NCBI RefSeq assembly: GCF_003865095.1
Contig: NZ_BHYK01000001.1
Span: forward strand, 267,141 to 331,140
Reading direction: 5' to 3'
Length of the DNA stretch: 64,000 bases
Source: Clostridium tagluense
GTDB taxonomy: Bacteria; Bacillota; Clostridia; Clostridiales; Clostridiaceae
The notes under the pieces: model-generated
What the model was told of the DNA's origin: nothing
The model's input: only the letters and a program-made list of their open reading frames with translations
The model's database searches: none
Program-made: the position numbers and the translations under genes
Part shown: in pieces, positions 45,481-57,494 of the stretch
Position numbering within the stretch: the stretch's first letter is position 1
Layout: each line of letters begins with the position of its first letter

Positions 45481-46862
45481 TGAGTAAAATGAATAGAGTG
45501 AAAATAGCAGAACAAGAACCGAAAATAAGAGCAACTAATTTCGAAGAAGTATGTCTAGGTTATACAGAAGATGAGGCAGTTGAAGAAGCTGCAAGATGCT
45601 TAAACTGTAAAAATCCAAAGTGCGTTACTAAATGTCCTGTAGCCATAGATATTCCTGGGTTTATTCAACATGTTAAGAATAGAGAATTTGAAGAGGCGGT
45701 TAAAGTAATAGCAAAATATAGTGCATTACCAGCTGTTTGTGGAAGAGTCTGTCCACAAGAAACTCAATGCGAAAGCAAATGTATACTTGGAATAAAGGGA
45801 GAAGCTGTAGCTATAGGTAAACTTGAAAGATTTGTAGGTGACTATTCAAGAGTACATAATGTTGATATTTCACAAACAAAGTCTAAAAATGGTAAGAAAG
45901 TTGCTGTAATAGGAAGTGGTCCTGCTGGACTTACATGTGCAGGGGATTTAGCTAAAGATGGATATGATGTAACTATTTTTGAAGCACTTCATGAAGCTGG
46001 TGGAGTTTTGGTGTATGGAATTCCAGAATTTAGATTACCAAAAGGAACAGTTGTTAAACATGAAGTAGAAAATGTTATAAAATTAGGAGTTAAAATAGAA
46101 ACAAATGTTATTGTGGGAAGAACTGTAACAATAAATCAGTTAATGGAAGAAGAAGATTTTGTTGCTGTGTTTATTGGTTCAGGTGCAGGACTCCCAATGT
46201 TCATGGGAATACCGGGAGAAAATTTAAATGGAGTATTCTCTGCTAATGAATATTTAACTAGAAACAATTTGATGAAAGCATATAAAGAGGGTTACCGTAC
46301 CCCTATTAGAACAGGCAGCAAGGTTGCTGTTGTAGGTGGAGGTAATGTTGCAATGGATGCTGTACGTACAGCAGTAAGACTAGGTGCAGAAGGTCATATA
46401 GTATACAGAAGATCAGAATCAGAACTTCCAGCAAGAGCTGAAGAAGTGCATCATGCAAAAGAAGAAGGAGTTATAATGGATTTACTTGTGAATCCAATTG
46501 AAATCCTAGGAGATGATGCGGGAAATGTTATAGGAATGAACTGTATAAAAATGGAACTTGGCGAGCCAGATGCTTCAGGTAGAAGAAGACCTATAGCTAT
46601 TAAAGGTTCAGAATTTGTAATTGATGTAGATACAGTTATAATGTCACTAGGAACATCACCAAATCCATTAATTGCATCAACAACAGAAGGTTTAGAGATT
46701 AATAAATGGAAGTGTATAGTTGCAGAAGATGAAACTGGTTTAACTTCTAAAAAGAATGTATATGCTGGTGGAGACGCTGTTTCAGGAGCTGCTACAGTTA
46801 TTTTGGCAATGGAAGCAGGCAAAAAAGCTGCTAAAGCTATAAATGAAATGCTAGCAAACTAA
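45480..46862 (+). CDS. nfnB: NADH-dependent reduced ferredoxin:NADP+ oxidoreductase, large subunit NfnB
   Basis: 460 residues, glutamate-synthase-beta-like. Cysteine clusters CLNCKNPKCVTKCP near 38 and CGRVCPQETQCESKC near 87 hold two [4Fe-4S] centres. VAVIGSGPAGLTCAGDLAKDGYDVTIFEA near 142 binds FAD, and VAVVGGGNVAMDAVRTAVRLG near 282 the NADP(H). The C-terminal VYAGGDAVSGAATVILAMEAGKKAA is typical. Often misannotated as glutamate synthase small subunit, but no gltB-type large subunit is adjacent, and nfnA precedes it. Confidence 0.95.
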   Translation: MSKMNRVKIAEQEPKIRATNFEEVCLGYTEDEAVEEAARCLNCKNPKCVTKCPVAIDIPGFIQHVKNREFEEAVKVIAKYSALPAVCGRVCPQETQCESKCILGIKGEAVAIGKLERFVGDYSRVHNVDISQTKSKNGKKVAVIGSGPAGLTCAGDLAKDGYDVTIFEALHEAGGVLVYGIPEFRLPKGTVVKHEVENVIKLGVKIETNVIVGRTVTINQLMEEEDFVAVFIGSGAGLPMFMGIPGENLNGVFSANEYLTRNNLMKAYKEGYRTPIRTGSKVAVVGGGNVAMDAVRTAVRLGAEGHIVYRRSESELPARAEEVHHAKEEGVIMDLLVNPIEILGDDAGNVIGMNCIKMELGEPDASGRRRPIAIKGSEFVIDVDTVIMSLGTSPNPLIASTTEGLEINKWKCIVAEDETGLTSKKNVYAGGDAVSGAATVILAMEAGKKAAKAINEMLAN

Positions 46863-46884
46863 TAAAAAAATAAATATTAAAAAA

Positions 46885-46918
46885 AGCTCCATAAACTTTA
46901 GTTTATGGAGTTTTTTTT
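46885..46918 (+). terminator. Terminator of nfnAB
   Basis: CTCCATAAAC/GTTTATGGAG stem with a 4-nt loop and eight T, with further A/T complementarity outside. Confidence 0.93.
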
Positions 46919-47016
46919 AATATTTATTTTTTTTAGATAATCAAAGCAAACATAAGCAATAAGTAGCTAATAGAATATATAATTACATATTTAGAAAAAT
47001 ATTCACAAATTTACTA

Positions 47017-47045
47017 TTGACAAAAGTGTAGTACATTGATATAAA
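47017..47045 (+). promoter_or_regulatory. SigA-type promoter of the gap gene
   Basis: Perfect TTGACA at 47017-47022, a 17-bp spacer, TATAAA at 47040-47045; about 160 bp of leader before the ATG. Confidence 0.75.
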
Positions 47046-47082
47046 TAGTATAGCACATAAAATTATATATATTACATTTGAT

Positions 47083-47096
47083 TGTAAACGGTTTAA
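47083..47096 (+). promoter_or_regulatory. Putative CcpA (cre) site in the gap leader
   Basis: TGTAAACGGTTTAA fits 13 of 14 positions of the cre consensus TGWAANCGNTNWCA. It lies about 30-45 bp after the expected transcription start, where CcpA would act as a roadblock. Confidence 0.55.
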
Positions 47097-47206
47097 TATA
47101 TTATATAAAACTATATTAAATACTGAAAATATGTGCGTATTTTAAATTTTATAAAGAAATAATGTATCACAATACATAAAATAAGATGTATATTGGAGGA
47201 GTAAAT

Positions 47207-48247
47207 ATGTGTGTAAAAATTGCTATAAATGGGTTTGGAAGAATAGGAAGGGTTGTATTAAGAATTGCACAAGATAATTTACATGAGGGAGCAGAAATAG
47301 TAGCTATAAATGCAAGAGCAGATGTAGAAACTCTTGCACATCTTTTTACCTATGATTCTTGTTATGGAACATTTAAAGGCAAAGTAGAAACGCAAGGTAA
47401 CTCATTAATAATAAATGGTAAAGAAATTAAAGTGTTTAACGAAAAAGAAGCTAAGAATTTGCCTTGGAAGCAACTAGGCGTAGATGTTGTTATAGAATCA
47501 ACAGGGATATATACAAAGAGAGAGCAGGCTATGCAACACATTGAAGCAGGAGCTAAAAAGGTAGTAATTACCGCACCGGCAAAAAATGAGGATATAACAA
47601 TAGTTATGGGAGTTAATGACGAAAAATATAATCCTCAAAAACACCATATTATTTCCAATGCTTCTTGTACTACCAATTGCCTTGCACCTTTTACTAAAGT
47701 ATTGGATGAACAATTTGGTATAGTTAATGGGTGTATGACAACAATACACTCATATACTAATGATCAAAAAATACTAGACAAAACTCATAAAGATCTAAGG
47801 CGTGCTAGAGCAGCAGGGGAATCGATAATTCCTACAACTACTGGTGCTGCGAAAGCGCTTGCAAAGGTAATTCCTAGTCTTGAAGGCAAAATCAATGGTT
47901 CATCTTTAAGGGTACCTACCGCAGCCGTGTCTATAACAGAGCTTATATGTGAAATGTCGAGGGAAGTAACTGTGCAGCAAGTAAATAGTGCATTCCAATA
48001 TGCATCGCAACATGAGCTTAAAGGTATATTAGGTTATTCAGAAAAACCATTAGTATCTATAGATTATAAGGGTGATGATAGATCATCTATAGTTGATGGA
48101 CTTTCAACCATGGTCATAGGCAAAAACATTTTAAAGGTTCTAGCATGGTATGATAATGAATGGGGATATTCATCTAGAACAGTAGATTTAGTAAATCTTG
48201 TAGCAAGTAAAATAAGTAATACAAAAAATATGAAAATGGTAATATAG
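47207..48247 (+). CDS. Glyceraldehyde-3-phosphate dehydrogenase, GapB-like
   Basis: 346 residues from the ATG at 47207; GGAGGAG lies within the longer frame that starts at 47186. Interconverts glyceraldehyde-3-phosphate and 1,3-bisphosphoglycerate. INGFGRIGRVVLRIAQ binds the nucleotide; SNASCTTNCLAP near 155 has the catalytic Cys; AKALAKVIPSLEGKINGSSLRVP and WYDNEWGYS are standard. After the second strand it reads INARADVETLAHLF; the NAD+-choosing Asp found in glycolytic enzymes (INDLTD) is Ala/Arg here, as in B. subtilis GapB (INASYD). So NADP+ use and a gluconeogenic role are possible. It stands alone, not with pgk-tpi. Confidence 0.88.
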   Translation: MCVKIAINGFGRIGRVVLRIAQDNLHEGAEIVAINARADVETLAHLFTYDSCYGTFKGKVETQGNSLIINGKEIKVFNEKEAKNLPWKQLGVDVVIESTGIYTKREQAMQHIEAGAKKVVITAPAKNEDITIVMGVNDEKYNPQKHHIISNASCTTNCLAPFTKVLDEQFGIVNGCMTTIHSYTNDQKILDKTHKDLRRARAAGESIIPTTTGAAKALAKVIPSLEGKINGSSLRVPTAAVSITELICEMSREVTVQQVNSAFQYASQHELKGILGYSEKPLVSIDYKGDDRSSIVDGLSTMVIGKNILKVLAWYDNEWGYSSRTVDLVNLVASKISNTKNMKMVI

Positions 48248-48300
48248 GTGCTAAGGATTAGTATCTAAAATGAAGGAATGATTTTTGTAGGAGAAACGGG

Positions 48301-48357
48301 GACGGTTAACAATTATTAACTAGTTTATTAGTTAATAATTGTTAACCGTCCTTCTTT
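48301..48357. terminator. Perfect 22-bp palindrome after gap
   Basis: 48301-48322 pairs perfectly with 48329-48350 over a 6-nt loop, followed by CTTCTTT. A partial copy of the left arm recurs at 48413-48430. Likely the gap terminator, though the exact symmetry also allows a protein-binding site. Confidence 0.65.
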
Positions 48358-48529
48358 AGTTTTAAACAGTGAATTATGGAGTTGCTTAAGTGGAAAATGG
48401 GCAAAACATAAGGGTCGGTTAACAACTATTTGACATTAAAGGACTAAAAGGATTAAAAAACACAAAAAATTCATAACTAAGTGATAATAATTTGATATAA
48501 TAAGGTTAAACAATTGGGGGGCGATATTT

Positions 48530-48943
48530 ATGTTAATTGATAAAATAAACAAATATTATACTAAAGAATATGATTTAAGTTGTTCTGAGGTGATGATTTA
48601 TGCTGCTAGTGATGAATATAATATGAATTTGAAAAGTGAAACATTTAAAGCTATGTCATCCTTTGGTGGTGGAATGGGTGTTGAAAGCGTTTGTGGGGCT
48701 ATAACAGGTTCGCTTTCAGTTATAGGTATATTATTCACTAAAGAAAAAGCACATGAAGGAGAGCGAGTTAAGAAGCTATGTCAGGAGTTCTTCCAAAAGT
48801 TTGAAGCAAAGTTAGGGACAGATAATTGTGGGTCACTTAAAGCAAAATATAAAAAGCAAGATAGTGGTTGCAGGGTTATGATTGAAACAGCTACTGAGAT
48901 ATTAGATGAAATTGTTGCGCGAGAATTAAAAATAAATAACTGA
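48530..48943 (+). CDS. C_GCAxxG_C_C family protein
   Basis: 137 residues. The family is defined by spaced cysteines and glycines. Here Cys18 (LSCSEV), GGGMGVESVCGAITG near 46-60, a Cys in KKLCQEF near 84, DNCGSLK near 98 and a last Cys (SGCRVM) follow that pattern. Members are small, probably redox-active or metal-binding cytoplasmic proteins of unknown function, frequent in anaerobes. GGGGGGCG precedes the ATG. The next gene (DNA glycosylase) starts 19 bp later, so the two are probably cotranscribed. Confidence 0.85.
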   Translation: MLIDKINKYYTKEYDLSCSEVMIYAASDEYNMNLKSETFKAMSSFGGGMGVESVCGAITGSLSVIGILFTKEKAHEGERVKKLCQEFFQKFEAKLGTDNCGSLKAKYKKQDSGCRVMIETATEILDEIVARELKINN

Positions 48944-48962
48944 ACTAAGGAAAGGGAAAATT

Positions 48963-49844
48963 ATGGATTACAAAAATATTGAATCATTTAATGAAGGTAT
49001 CATTATAAAAGATGTAGAGAATTTCGAATTAGACCATATATTCGAGTGCGGCCAATGTTTTAGATGGAACAAACAAGCAAGTGGTAACTACATAGGGGTG
49101 GCATATGGCAAGGTAATAGAAGTAGAAAAGAAAAATACGCAGGTAAAAATATATAATATAAATGAAGAAGAATTTAATCTACTTTGGTGTGATTATTTTG
49201 ACCTTAAAAGAGATTATACAGTTATCAAAGATGAATTTCAGAAAGATCCTCTTCTTAAAAAATCCGTTGATTTTGGCTATGGCATCAGACTATTGCAACA
49301 GGAGCCTTTTGAACTTACCATGTCATTTATAATTTCTTCAAATAATAGAATCCCCATGATAAAAAGAGCAATAGACAATTTGAGCAGAAAATGGGGGAAA
49401 AAAGTAGAATATAAAGGCGAAACCTACTACACCTTTCCAACCGCTGCAGATTTAGAAGGAGCGTCATTAGAAGACATTCAGAGTTGTGGTCTAGGATTTA
49501 GGTCTAAGTACGTAAAAGACACAGTGCATAGGGTATATACTGGTGAAGTGAATTTGGAATCTATTAAATCTCAGGAAGATAATGTTTGTCATGAAGAATT
49601 AAAAAAACTTAGTGGTATTGGCCCAAAGGTTTCTGATTGTATCATGTTATTTTCTATGCAAAAATATTCTGCTTTTCCAGTGGATGTATGGGTAAAGAGA
49701 GCTATGCAATTTTTTTACTTAGCACCAGATGTGTCTCTACCAAAAATAAGGATTTTTGCTAGAGATAAATTTGAAAACACGGCAGGGTTCGCACAACAGT
49801 ATTTATTTTATTATGCAAGGGAAAATAACATTAAAATCGAATAA
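48963..49844 (+). CDS. 8-oxoguanine DNA glycosylase/AP lyase (OGG1 type)
   Basis: 293 residues. Removes 8-oxoguanine from DNA and cleaves the strand. The N-terminal domain has FECGQCFRWNK near 27, typical of OGG1. The helix-hairpin-helix is LSGIGPKVSDCIMLFSMQKYSAFPVDVWVKR (about 216-246): the Lys of GPKVSDC is the Schiff-base lysine and the Asp of PVDVW the activating aspartate. Cytoplasmic base-excision repair. AAGGAAAGG precedes the ATG. Follows a putative redox protein. Confidence 0.93.
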   Translation: MDYKNIESFNEGIIIKDVENFELDHIFECGQCFRWNKQASGNYIGVAYGKVIEVEKKNTQVKIYNINEEEFNLLWCDYFDLKRDYTVIKDEFQKDPLLKKSVDFGYGIRLLQQEPFELTMSFIISSNNRIPMIKRAIDNLSRKWGKKVEYKGETYYTFPTAADLEGASLEDIQSCGLGFRSKYVKDTVHRVYTGEVNLESIKSQEDNVCHEELKKLSGIGPKVSDCIMLFSMQKYSAFPVDVWVKRAMQFFYLAPDVSLPKIRIFARDKFENTAGFAQQYLFYYARENNIKIE

Positions 49845-49930
49845 AATAGCAAAAATTAAGCAAAATACTAATAGTAGATAAGTATAGGGAATAATGTTGA
49901 ATTTTATAAGAATGATGAGGATAAAAAACA

Positions 49931-50644
49931 ATGAAAACAATATGGAATTCTATCACAATAAAGCTATCAAAATATAAACAATATATAGTACTATCATCAG
50001 TTTTGCTGCTATTCATATATATTGGATATGAATATTATTTCAAGTATTCATATATGTTTAAGAACCCCAATATATTAAAAGAAGTTATTCGTTCTTATGG
50101 GAATTTCAGCATTTTAGTTTTTATTCTGATGCAGGTTATACAAGTTGTCGTTTTCTTTATTCCAGGTGAATTTATACAAGTGGCTGGAGGATACATTTTT
50201 GGTACTTTCTTAGGTGGAATAATATCTTTAATGGGTATTACCTTAGGAAGTATAGTAGTATATTTTATATCTAATAACTATGGTAAGCTTCTTGTAGAAA
50301 AATTGATACTAAATAAGAAGGTAAAATTTTTTAGAAAAATATTAAAAGCAGGAAGTAAAAAATTTGTTGTATTTATATTTTATTTAATCCCAGGAATACC
50401 AAAAGATGCCCTAGCATATATATGTGGAGTATCAGATATTTCTTTTAAAGATTTCTTTATATATTCAACCTTAGGTAGAATTCCAGGCATTTTTATATCC
50501 TCTTACTTTGGACAAAAAATATATGCATGGGATGTTACAAGTTTAATAACTATAGGCATAACCATGATTATTTTATCCCTAATAGGAATATTTAAAGGGA
50601 ATGCAATAATCAAGGCTATCATTAAAAAGAAAAAAACTTATTGA
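49931..50644 (+). CDS. TVP38/TMEM64 (DedA-related) membrane protein
   Basis: 237 residues with about six membrane segments. FFIPGEFIQVAGGYIFGTFLGGIISLMGITLGS (near 75-107) and FYLIPGIPKDALAYICGVS (near 153-171) are the two conserved re-entrant loops of the SNARE-associated/VTT family, with the G-x-x-x-[RK] region KFFRKI in between. Relatives take part in lipid flipping or polyprenyl-phosphate recycling; the role here is not known. It follows the glycosylase by 86 bp and may share its transcript. Confidence 0.88.
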   Translation: MKTIWNSITIKLSKYKQYIVLSSVLLLFIYIGYEYYFKYSYMFKNPNILKEVIRSYGNFSILVFILMQVIQVVVFFIPGEFIQVAGGYIFGTFLGGIISLMGITLGSIVVYFISNNYGKLLVEKLILNKKVKFFRKILKAGSKKFVVFIFYLIPGIPKDALAYICGVSDISFKDFFIYSTLGRIPGIFISSYFGQKIYAWDVTSLITIGITMIILSLIGIFKGNAIIKAIIKKKKTY

Positions 50645-50677
50645 AAAATTAAGGAGATTGCATTTGATAATATAATC

Positions 50678-51334
50678 TTATAAAGAATGCTGTTTTTTGT
50701 ATTGTGATTTATATATACATCTTAAGGCTATGCTTATTATAATAATGGAGAAAATTATTAATAGTGAGCAATGAAAGAAAAAATTCTGTGGAAGGATTGT
50801 TATTATTGGGTCAGTTGTAATGTCAAATAGCCAGTAATCATTGTTGAAGAAGATTTGATGAAAAACAGTGAAACTTTTATCGAAATTAATTATAAAAGGT
50901 ATAAGTAACATTATTGGTATTATTATTAAAACTATGGAGCTGCGGAGCAAGTATCTTATTTTTTTATGCCTCTTGTTTACTAGTACACCTAAAATGCTTA
51001 TTAATATGGAGAAAAGCAGCATTATCTTAAGTTTATCAAATATTACTTTAACTTCTTTAAAGTGAATTTTGCCATGATCAGATGAAGGAAGTGTTGGAAG
51101 ATTGAATTCTTCACTTGTATTTTGGGTTAAATATGTAATTAGATAGTCATAATTAGCTTTTAGTTCCCCTTTATTTAAATTGGTGGAATCTTCAATATTT
51201 AAAACATTAATATCCATATAATATAAGGGCTTAAAAAGCAAAGTGAAATAAACGCTTAAGGTTATAAAAGAAAAAGTAAAACACAAAATAAAAAATGTTT
51301 TTAAGCAAAATTCAAAAAAAGTTTTTATATTCAT
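50678..51334 (-). CDS. TIGR01906-like integral membrane protein
   Basis: 218 residues from the ATG at 51334, which follows AGAGGTGAT; a TTG 30 nt earlier would take in that site. Four hydrophobic segments (about 7-32, 103-123, 132-154, 190-212). Family marks are HFKEVKVIFDKLK near 92, the FHQIFFNNDYWLFDITTDPIITILPQNFF stretch near 157-185 (split here between loop and last helix). The family is widespread in Firmicutes and of unknown function. Its neighbours are a convergent TVP38 gene and divergent groES. Confidence 0.85.
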   Translation of the reverse strand: MNIKTFFEFCLKTFFILCFTFSFITLSVYFTLLFKPLYYMDINVLNIEDSTNLNKGELKANYDYLITYLTQNTSEEFNLPTLPSSDHGKIHFKEVKVIFDKLKIMLLFSILISILGVLVNKRHKKIRYLLRSSIVLIIIPIMLLIPFIINFDKSFTVFHQIFFNNDYWLFDITTDPIITILPQNFFFHCSLLIIFSIIIISIALRCIYKSQYKKQHSL

Positions 51335-51502
51335 AAAATCACCTCTGGTTATTAATTTTAACAATATATTAAAGCATATTCAATGATTATAATTATAAAT
51401 AAGGCATATTAAATGGTGTCAAAATGCAATAGGAATACAAATTATAGAAAAATAAAGTAAATGAGAGATAAACTATAGAATTCCATGATAAACAAACATA
51501 GT

Positions 51503-51530
51503 TTGAATATTTCGTTATAAATGGTATAAT
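51503..51530 (+). promoter_or_regulatory. SigA-type promoter of groESL
   Basis: TTGAAT at 51503-51508, 16-bp spacer, TATAAT at 51525-51530, about 64 bp before the CIRCE element. Confidence 0.65.
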
Positions 51531-51593
51531 ATATAGAATAGACGAATTTGATATTATATCCATTATTAATTAGTATATTAGTTACAGGTTACA

Positions 51594-51942
<349 letters not shown>

Positions 51943-51975
51943 TTTAATTAAACGCAATAATGATTAAGTGATAAT

Positions 51976-52025
51976 TCAACAATTAAACAATTAAACAATA
52001 ATATTAAATTATTGTTTAATTGTTG
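51976..52025 (+). promoter_or_regulatory. Intercistronic hairpin between groES and groEL
   Basis: A perfect 16-bp stem (51976-51991 with 52010-52025) fills most of the 124-bp gap. It lacks a proper T run. It may be a processing or stability element that sets the groEL to groES ratio. Confidence 0.55.
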
Positions 52026-52048
52026 ATAGATTATTATTTAATTATTAG

Positions 52049-53695
<1,647 letters not shown>

Positions 53696-53740
53696 AAGTA
53701 ATTTAAATAATAATAATTTCAAATGAAAATATATTGAAAT

Positions 53741-53784
53741 AAAAGAATTAACTAGGACTTAACCTAGTTAATTCTTTTATTCCT
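53741..53784 (+). terminator. Terminator of groESL
   Basis: Perfect 16-bp stem (53741-53756 with 53763-53778) ending in TTTTATTCC. Confidence 0.88.
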
Positions 53785-53894
53785 TTAAATATTAAAACTA
53801 TGTTTCTAATAGTTTTAAGAATTAGTAAGAAATAGTCATTGACAAATTCTTAAACATTTACTATTATTAATAATAACTTTAAAAACAATAGCGT

Positions 53895-53961
53895 CACTCA
53901 TATATCCCTTGAATATGGCAAGGAGTATCTACGGTCAGCCGCAAATTGACTACTATGAGTA
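53895..53961 (+). promoter_or_regulatory. Guanine-type purine riboswitch upstream of guaB
   Basis: P1 ACTCATA/TATGAGT (53896-53902 with 53954-53960); P2 CCTTG/CAAGG with loop AATATGG; junction GTATCTAC; P3 GGTCA/TGACT with loop containing CCGCAAA, whose CC can kiss the GG of loop 2; then AC before P1. The unpaired C just before P1 (C74 in xpt numbering) selects guanine over adenine. Without ligand, 53959-53972 can pair with 53986-53999 as an antiterminator; ligand frees the terminator. So guanine should switch guaB off. Confidence 0.92.
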
Positions 53962-53982
53962 ATTTTAGTATGAGCTTACTTT

Positions 53983-54030
53983 AGGCATGCTAATTTTACT
54001 TTAGTCAAAGTAGGATTGGTATGCCTTTTT
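53983..54030 (+). terminator. Terminator of the guanine riboswitch
   Basis: GGCAT...AATT.TACTTT/AAAGTA..ATT...ATGCC stem then TTTTT. Its 5' arm overlaps the proposed antiterminator strand. Confidence 0.85.
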
Positions 54031-54047
54031 ATGCTTTGCATCTTATG

Positions 54048-54190
54048 TAGAGTTGTGAGTGCAAAATTTTATTTTGCAGTCACAAAACTATACAAAGAGA
54101 GAATATTAGTAGCTCTCTATAGCTTAGCAGCTCTTGCTAGATAGCTTTAAACTTTTAATTTACCCCATATTTTAAGAGTTTGAAGCTATC
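54048..54190 (+). repeat. Cluster of hairpins in the guaB leader
   Basis: Three further inverted repeats follow the riboswitch terminator: GTAGAGTTGTGA.TGCAAAAT with its complement (54048-54091), AGAGAG/CTCTCT (54097-54118), and GATAGCTTTAAACT/AGTTTGAAGCTATC (54140-54190). No open frame. It may be a second structured leader or an inserted palindromic repeat. The guaB leader from riboswitch to ATG is about 430 nt. Confidence 0.55.
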
Positions 54191-54324
54191 ATATTTTAAA
54201 AATTCGGTATATATAAGTATTTTTATGCTAATTATAAAGGTGAATTATAAATATCCCAAATGGATATGAGTCTTACACCTAATTTTATAAATTTAAAATA
54301 GAATTCTGAAAGGATGTTGATTAA

Positions 54325-55779
<1,455 letters not shown>

Positions 55780-55813
55780 TGAAAAACCTTAAGCCTACAA
55801 GGAGGAAAAAATA

Positions 55814-57346
55814 TTGAATAATAGAGAATTAATTTTAGTAGTTGACTTTGGTGGTCAATATAACCAACTTATTGCAAGAAGAGTTAGAGAAAACAATGTT
55901 TACTGCGAGATAATACCATACACATTTTCTGCGGAAAAAATAAAAAATATGAATCCAAAAGGAATAATATTCACTGGCGGTCCTAATAGTGTATACGCCA
56001 GCGGTGCTCCAAAAGTGGAAAGTGAAATATTTGAGATGGGTATTCCTATTTTAGGAATATGCTATGGTGCTCAATTAATGGCACAAACTTTTGGTGGGAA
56101 AGTTATAACACCTGATGTTCGTGAATATGGCAAAATAGAAGTTGAACTAAGCAAGGATTCTATTATTTTTGCAGGAATAGACGAAAACCAATGCTGGATG
56201 AGTCATACAGATCACATATCCACAGTACCAGAAGGCTTTGATATAATAGCAACTACTAAAGATTGTCCTGTAGCTGCTATGGCTAATGTTTCTAAAAAGC
56301 TTTATGGAGTTCAATTTCACCCAGAAGTAAAACATACTCTTTTTGGTGAAGAAATGATTAGAAAGTTCTTATATAATGTATGCGAAGTTAAGGGTGATTG
56401 GTCAATGTCATCTTTTGCGCAGGAAAAAATAAAGGCTATAAAAGAACTAGTTGGAGATAAAAAGGTGCTTTGTGCTCTTTCTGGAGGAGTGGATTCATCA
56501 GTTGCTGCAATGCTTGTACATAAAGCCATAGGAAAGCAGTTAACTTGCGTATTTGTAGATCACGGTCTACTCAGAAAAGATGAAGGAGACCAAGTTGAAA
56601 CAATATTCAAGGGCGAATTTGATATGAATATAATAAGAGTTAATGCTCAAGATAGATTCTTAGGTAAGCTTAAAGGTATAAGTGATCCAGAGCAAAAGAG
56701 AAAGATAATTGGAGAAGAATTTATAAGAGTTTTTGAAGAAGAATCTAATAAACTCGGACAATTAGACTTTCTTGTGCAAGGAACAATATATCCGGATGTA
56801 GTTGAAAGTGGTACTTCGACTTCAGCTACTATAAAGAGTCATCATAATGTTGGAGGACTTCCAGAAGATATGCATTTTGAACTAATAGAGCCACTGCGTG
56901 AATTATTTAAAGATGAGGTTAGAGCAGTTGGAGAAGAAATTGGAATTCCTCATTACCTAGTATGGAGACAGCCATTCCCAGGACCGGGTTTATCTATAAG
57001 AGTACTTGGAGAAATAACAGATGAAAAATTATTTATAACTAGAGAAGCTGATGCAATATTCAGAGATGAAGTAGCTAAAGCGGGACTAGAAAGTGAAATA
57101 TGGCAATACTTTGCATGTCTGCCTAACATTAAGTCCGTTGGAGTTATGGGAGATGAGAGAACATATTGTCATACAGTTGCTCTAAGGGCTGTAACTAGCT
57201 CAGATGGAATGACATCAGATTGGGCTAGGATACCATATGAAGTATTAGATAAGGTATCTAGAAGGATTGTTAACGAAGTTAAAGGGGTAAACAGAATTGT
57301 TTATGACGTAACATCTAAGCCACCTTCAACTATTGAGTGGGAATAA
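55814..57346 (+). CDS. guaA: GMP synthase (glutamine-hydrolysing) GuaA
   Basis: 510 residues. Converts XMP to GMP with glutamine and ATP. TTG start set by AAGGAGG. N-terminal class I amidotransferase: [11 protein letters not shown] near 78 with the nucleophile Cys, and FHPEV near 168 with the His of the triad. ATP pyrophosphatase: [13 protein letters not shown] near 223. C-terminal dimer domain ends KPPSTIEWE. Forms the guanine operon with guaB under the riboswitch. Confidence 0.98.
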   Translation: MNNRELILVVDFGGQYNQLIARRVRENNVYCEIIPYTFSAEKIKNMNPKGIIFTGGPNSVYASGAPKVESEIFEMGIPILGICYGAQLMAQTFGGKVITPDVREYGKIEVELSKDSIIFAGIDENQCWMSHTDHISTVPEGFDIIATTKDCPVAAMANVSKKLYGVQFHPEVKHTLFGEEMIRKFLYNVCEVKGDWSMSSFAQEKIKAIKELVGDKKVLCALSGGVDSSVAAMLVHKAIGKQLTCVFVDHGLLRKDEGDQVETIFKGEFDMNIIRVNAQDRFLGKLKGISDPEQKRKIIGEEFIRVFEEESNKLGQLDFLVQGTIYPDVVESGTSTSATIKSHHNVGGLPEDMHFELIEPLRELFKDEVRAVGEEIGIPHYLVWRQPFPGPGLSIRVLGEITDEKLFITREADAIFRDEVAKAGLESEIWQYFACLPNIKSVGVMGDERTYCHTVALRAVTSSDGMTSDWARIPYEVLDKVSRRIVNEVKGVNRIVYDVTSKPPSTIEWE

Positions 57347-57387
57347 GATAAGGAATCATAAACCTAGCAATATCAATAAAATGTTAT

Positions 57388-57443
57388 AAAAAAAAGTATC
57401 TATGGTATTTTCTATAAAAAGAGATGTCATAGATACTTTTTTT
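57388..57443 (+). terminator. Terminator of guaBA
   Basis: AAAAAAGTATCTATG...CATAGATACTTTTTTT stem with a ~22-nt loop and seven T. Confidence 0.9.
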
Positions 57444-57494
57444 AAATAATTAAATTGCTTGATAGATTTGGGTGTAGCTAGGAGTATTATAATA

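Noticed and set aside
45480..46862. NfnB as the small subunit of glutamate synthase
   Set aside because: No large glutamate synthase subunit is adjacent, and the upstream gene is the NfnA-type flavoprotein overlapping it by 1 base.
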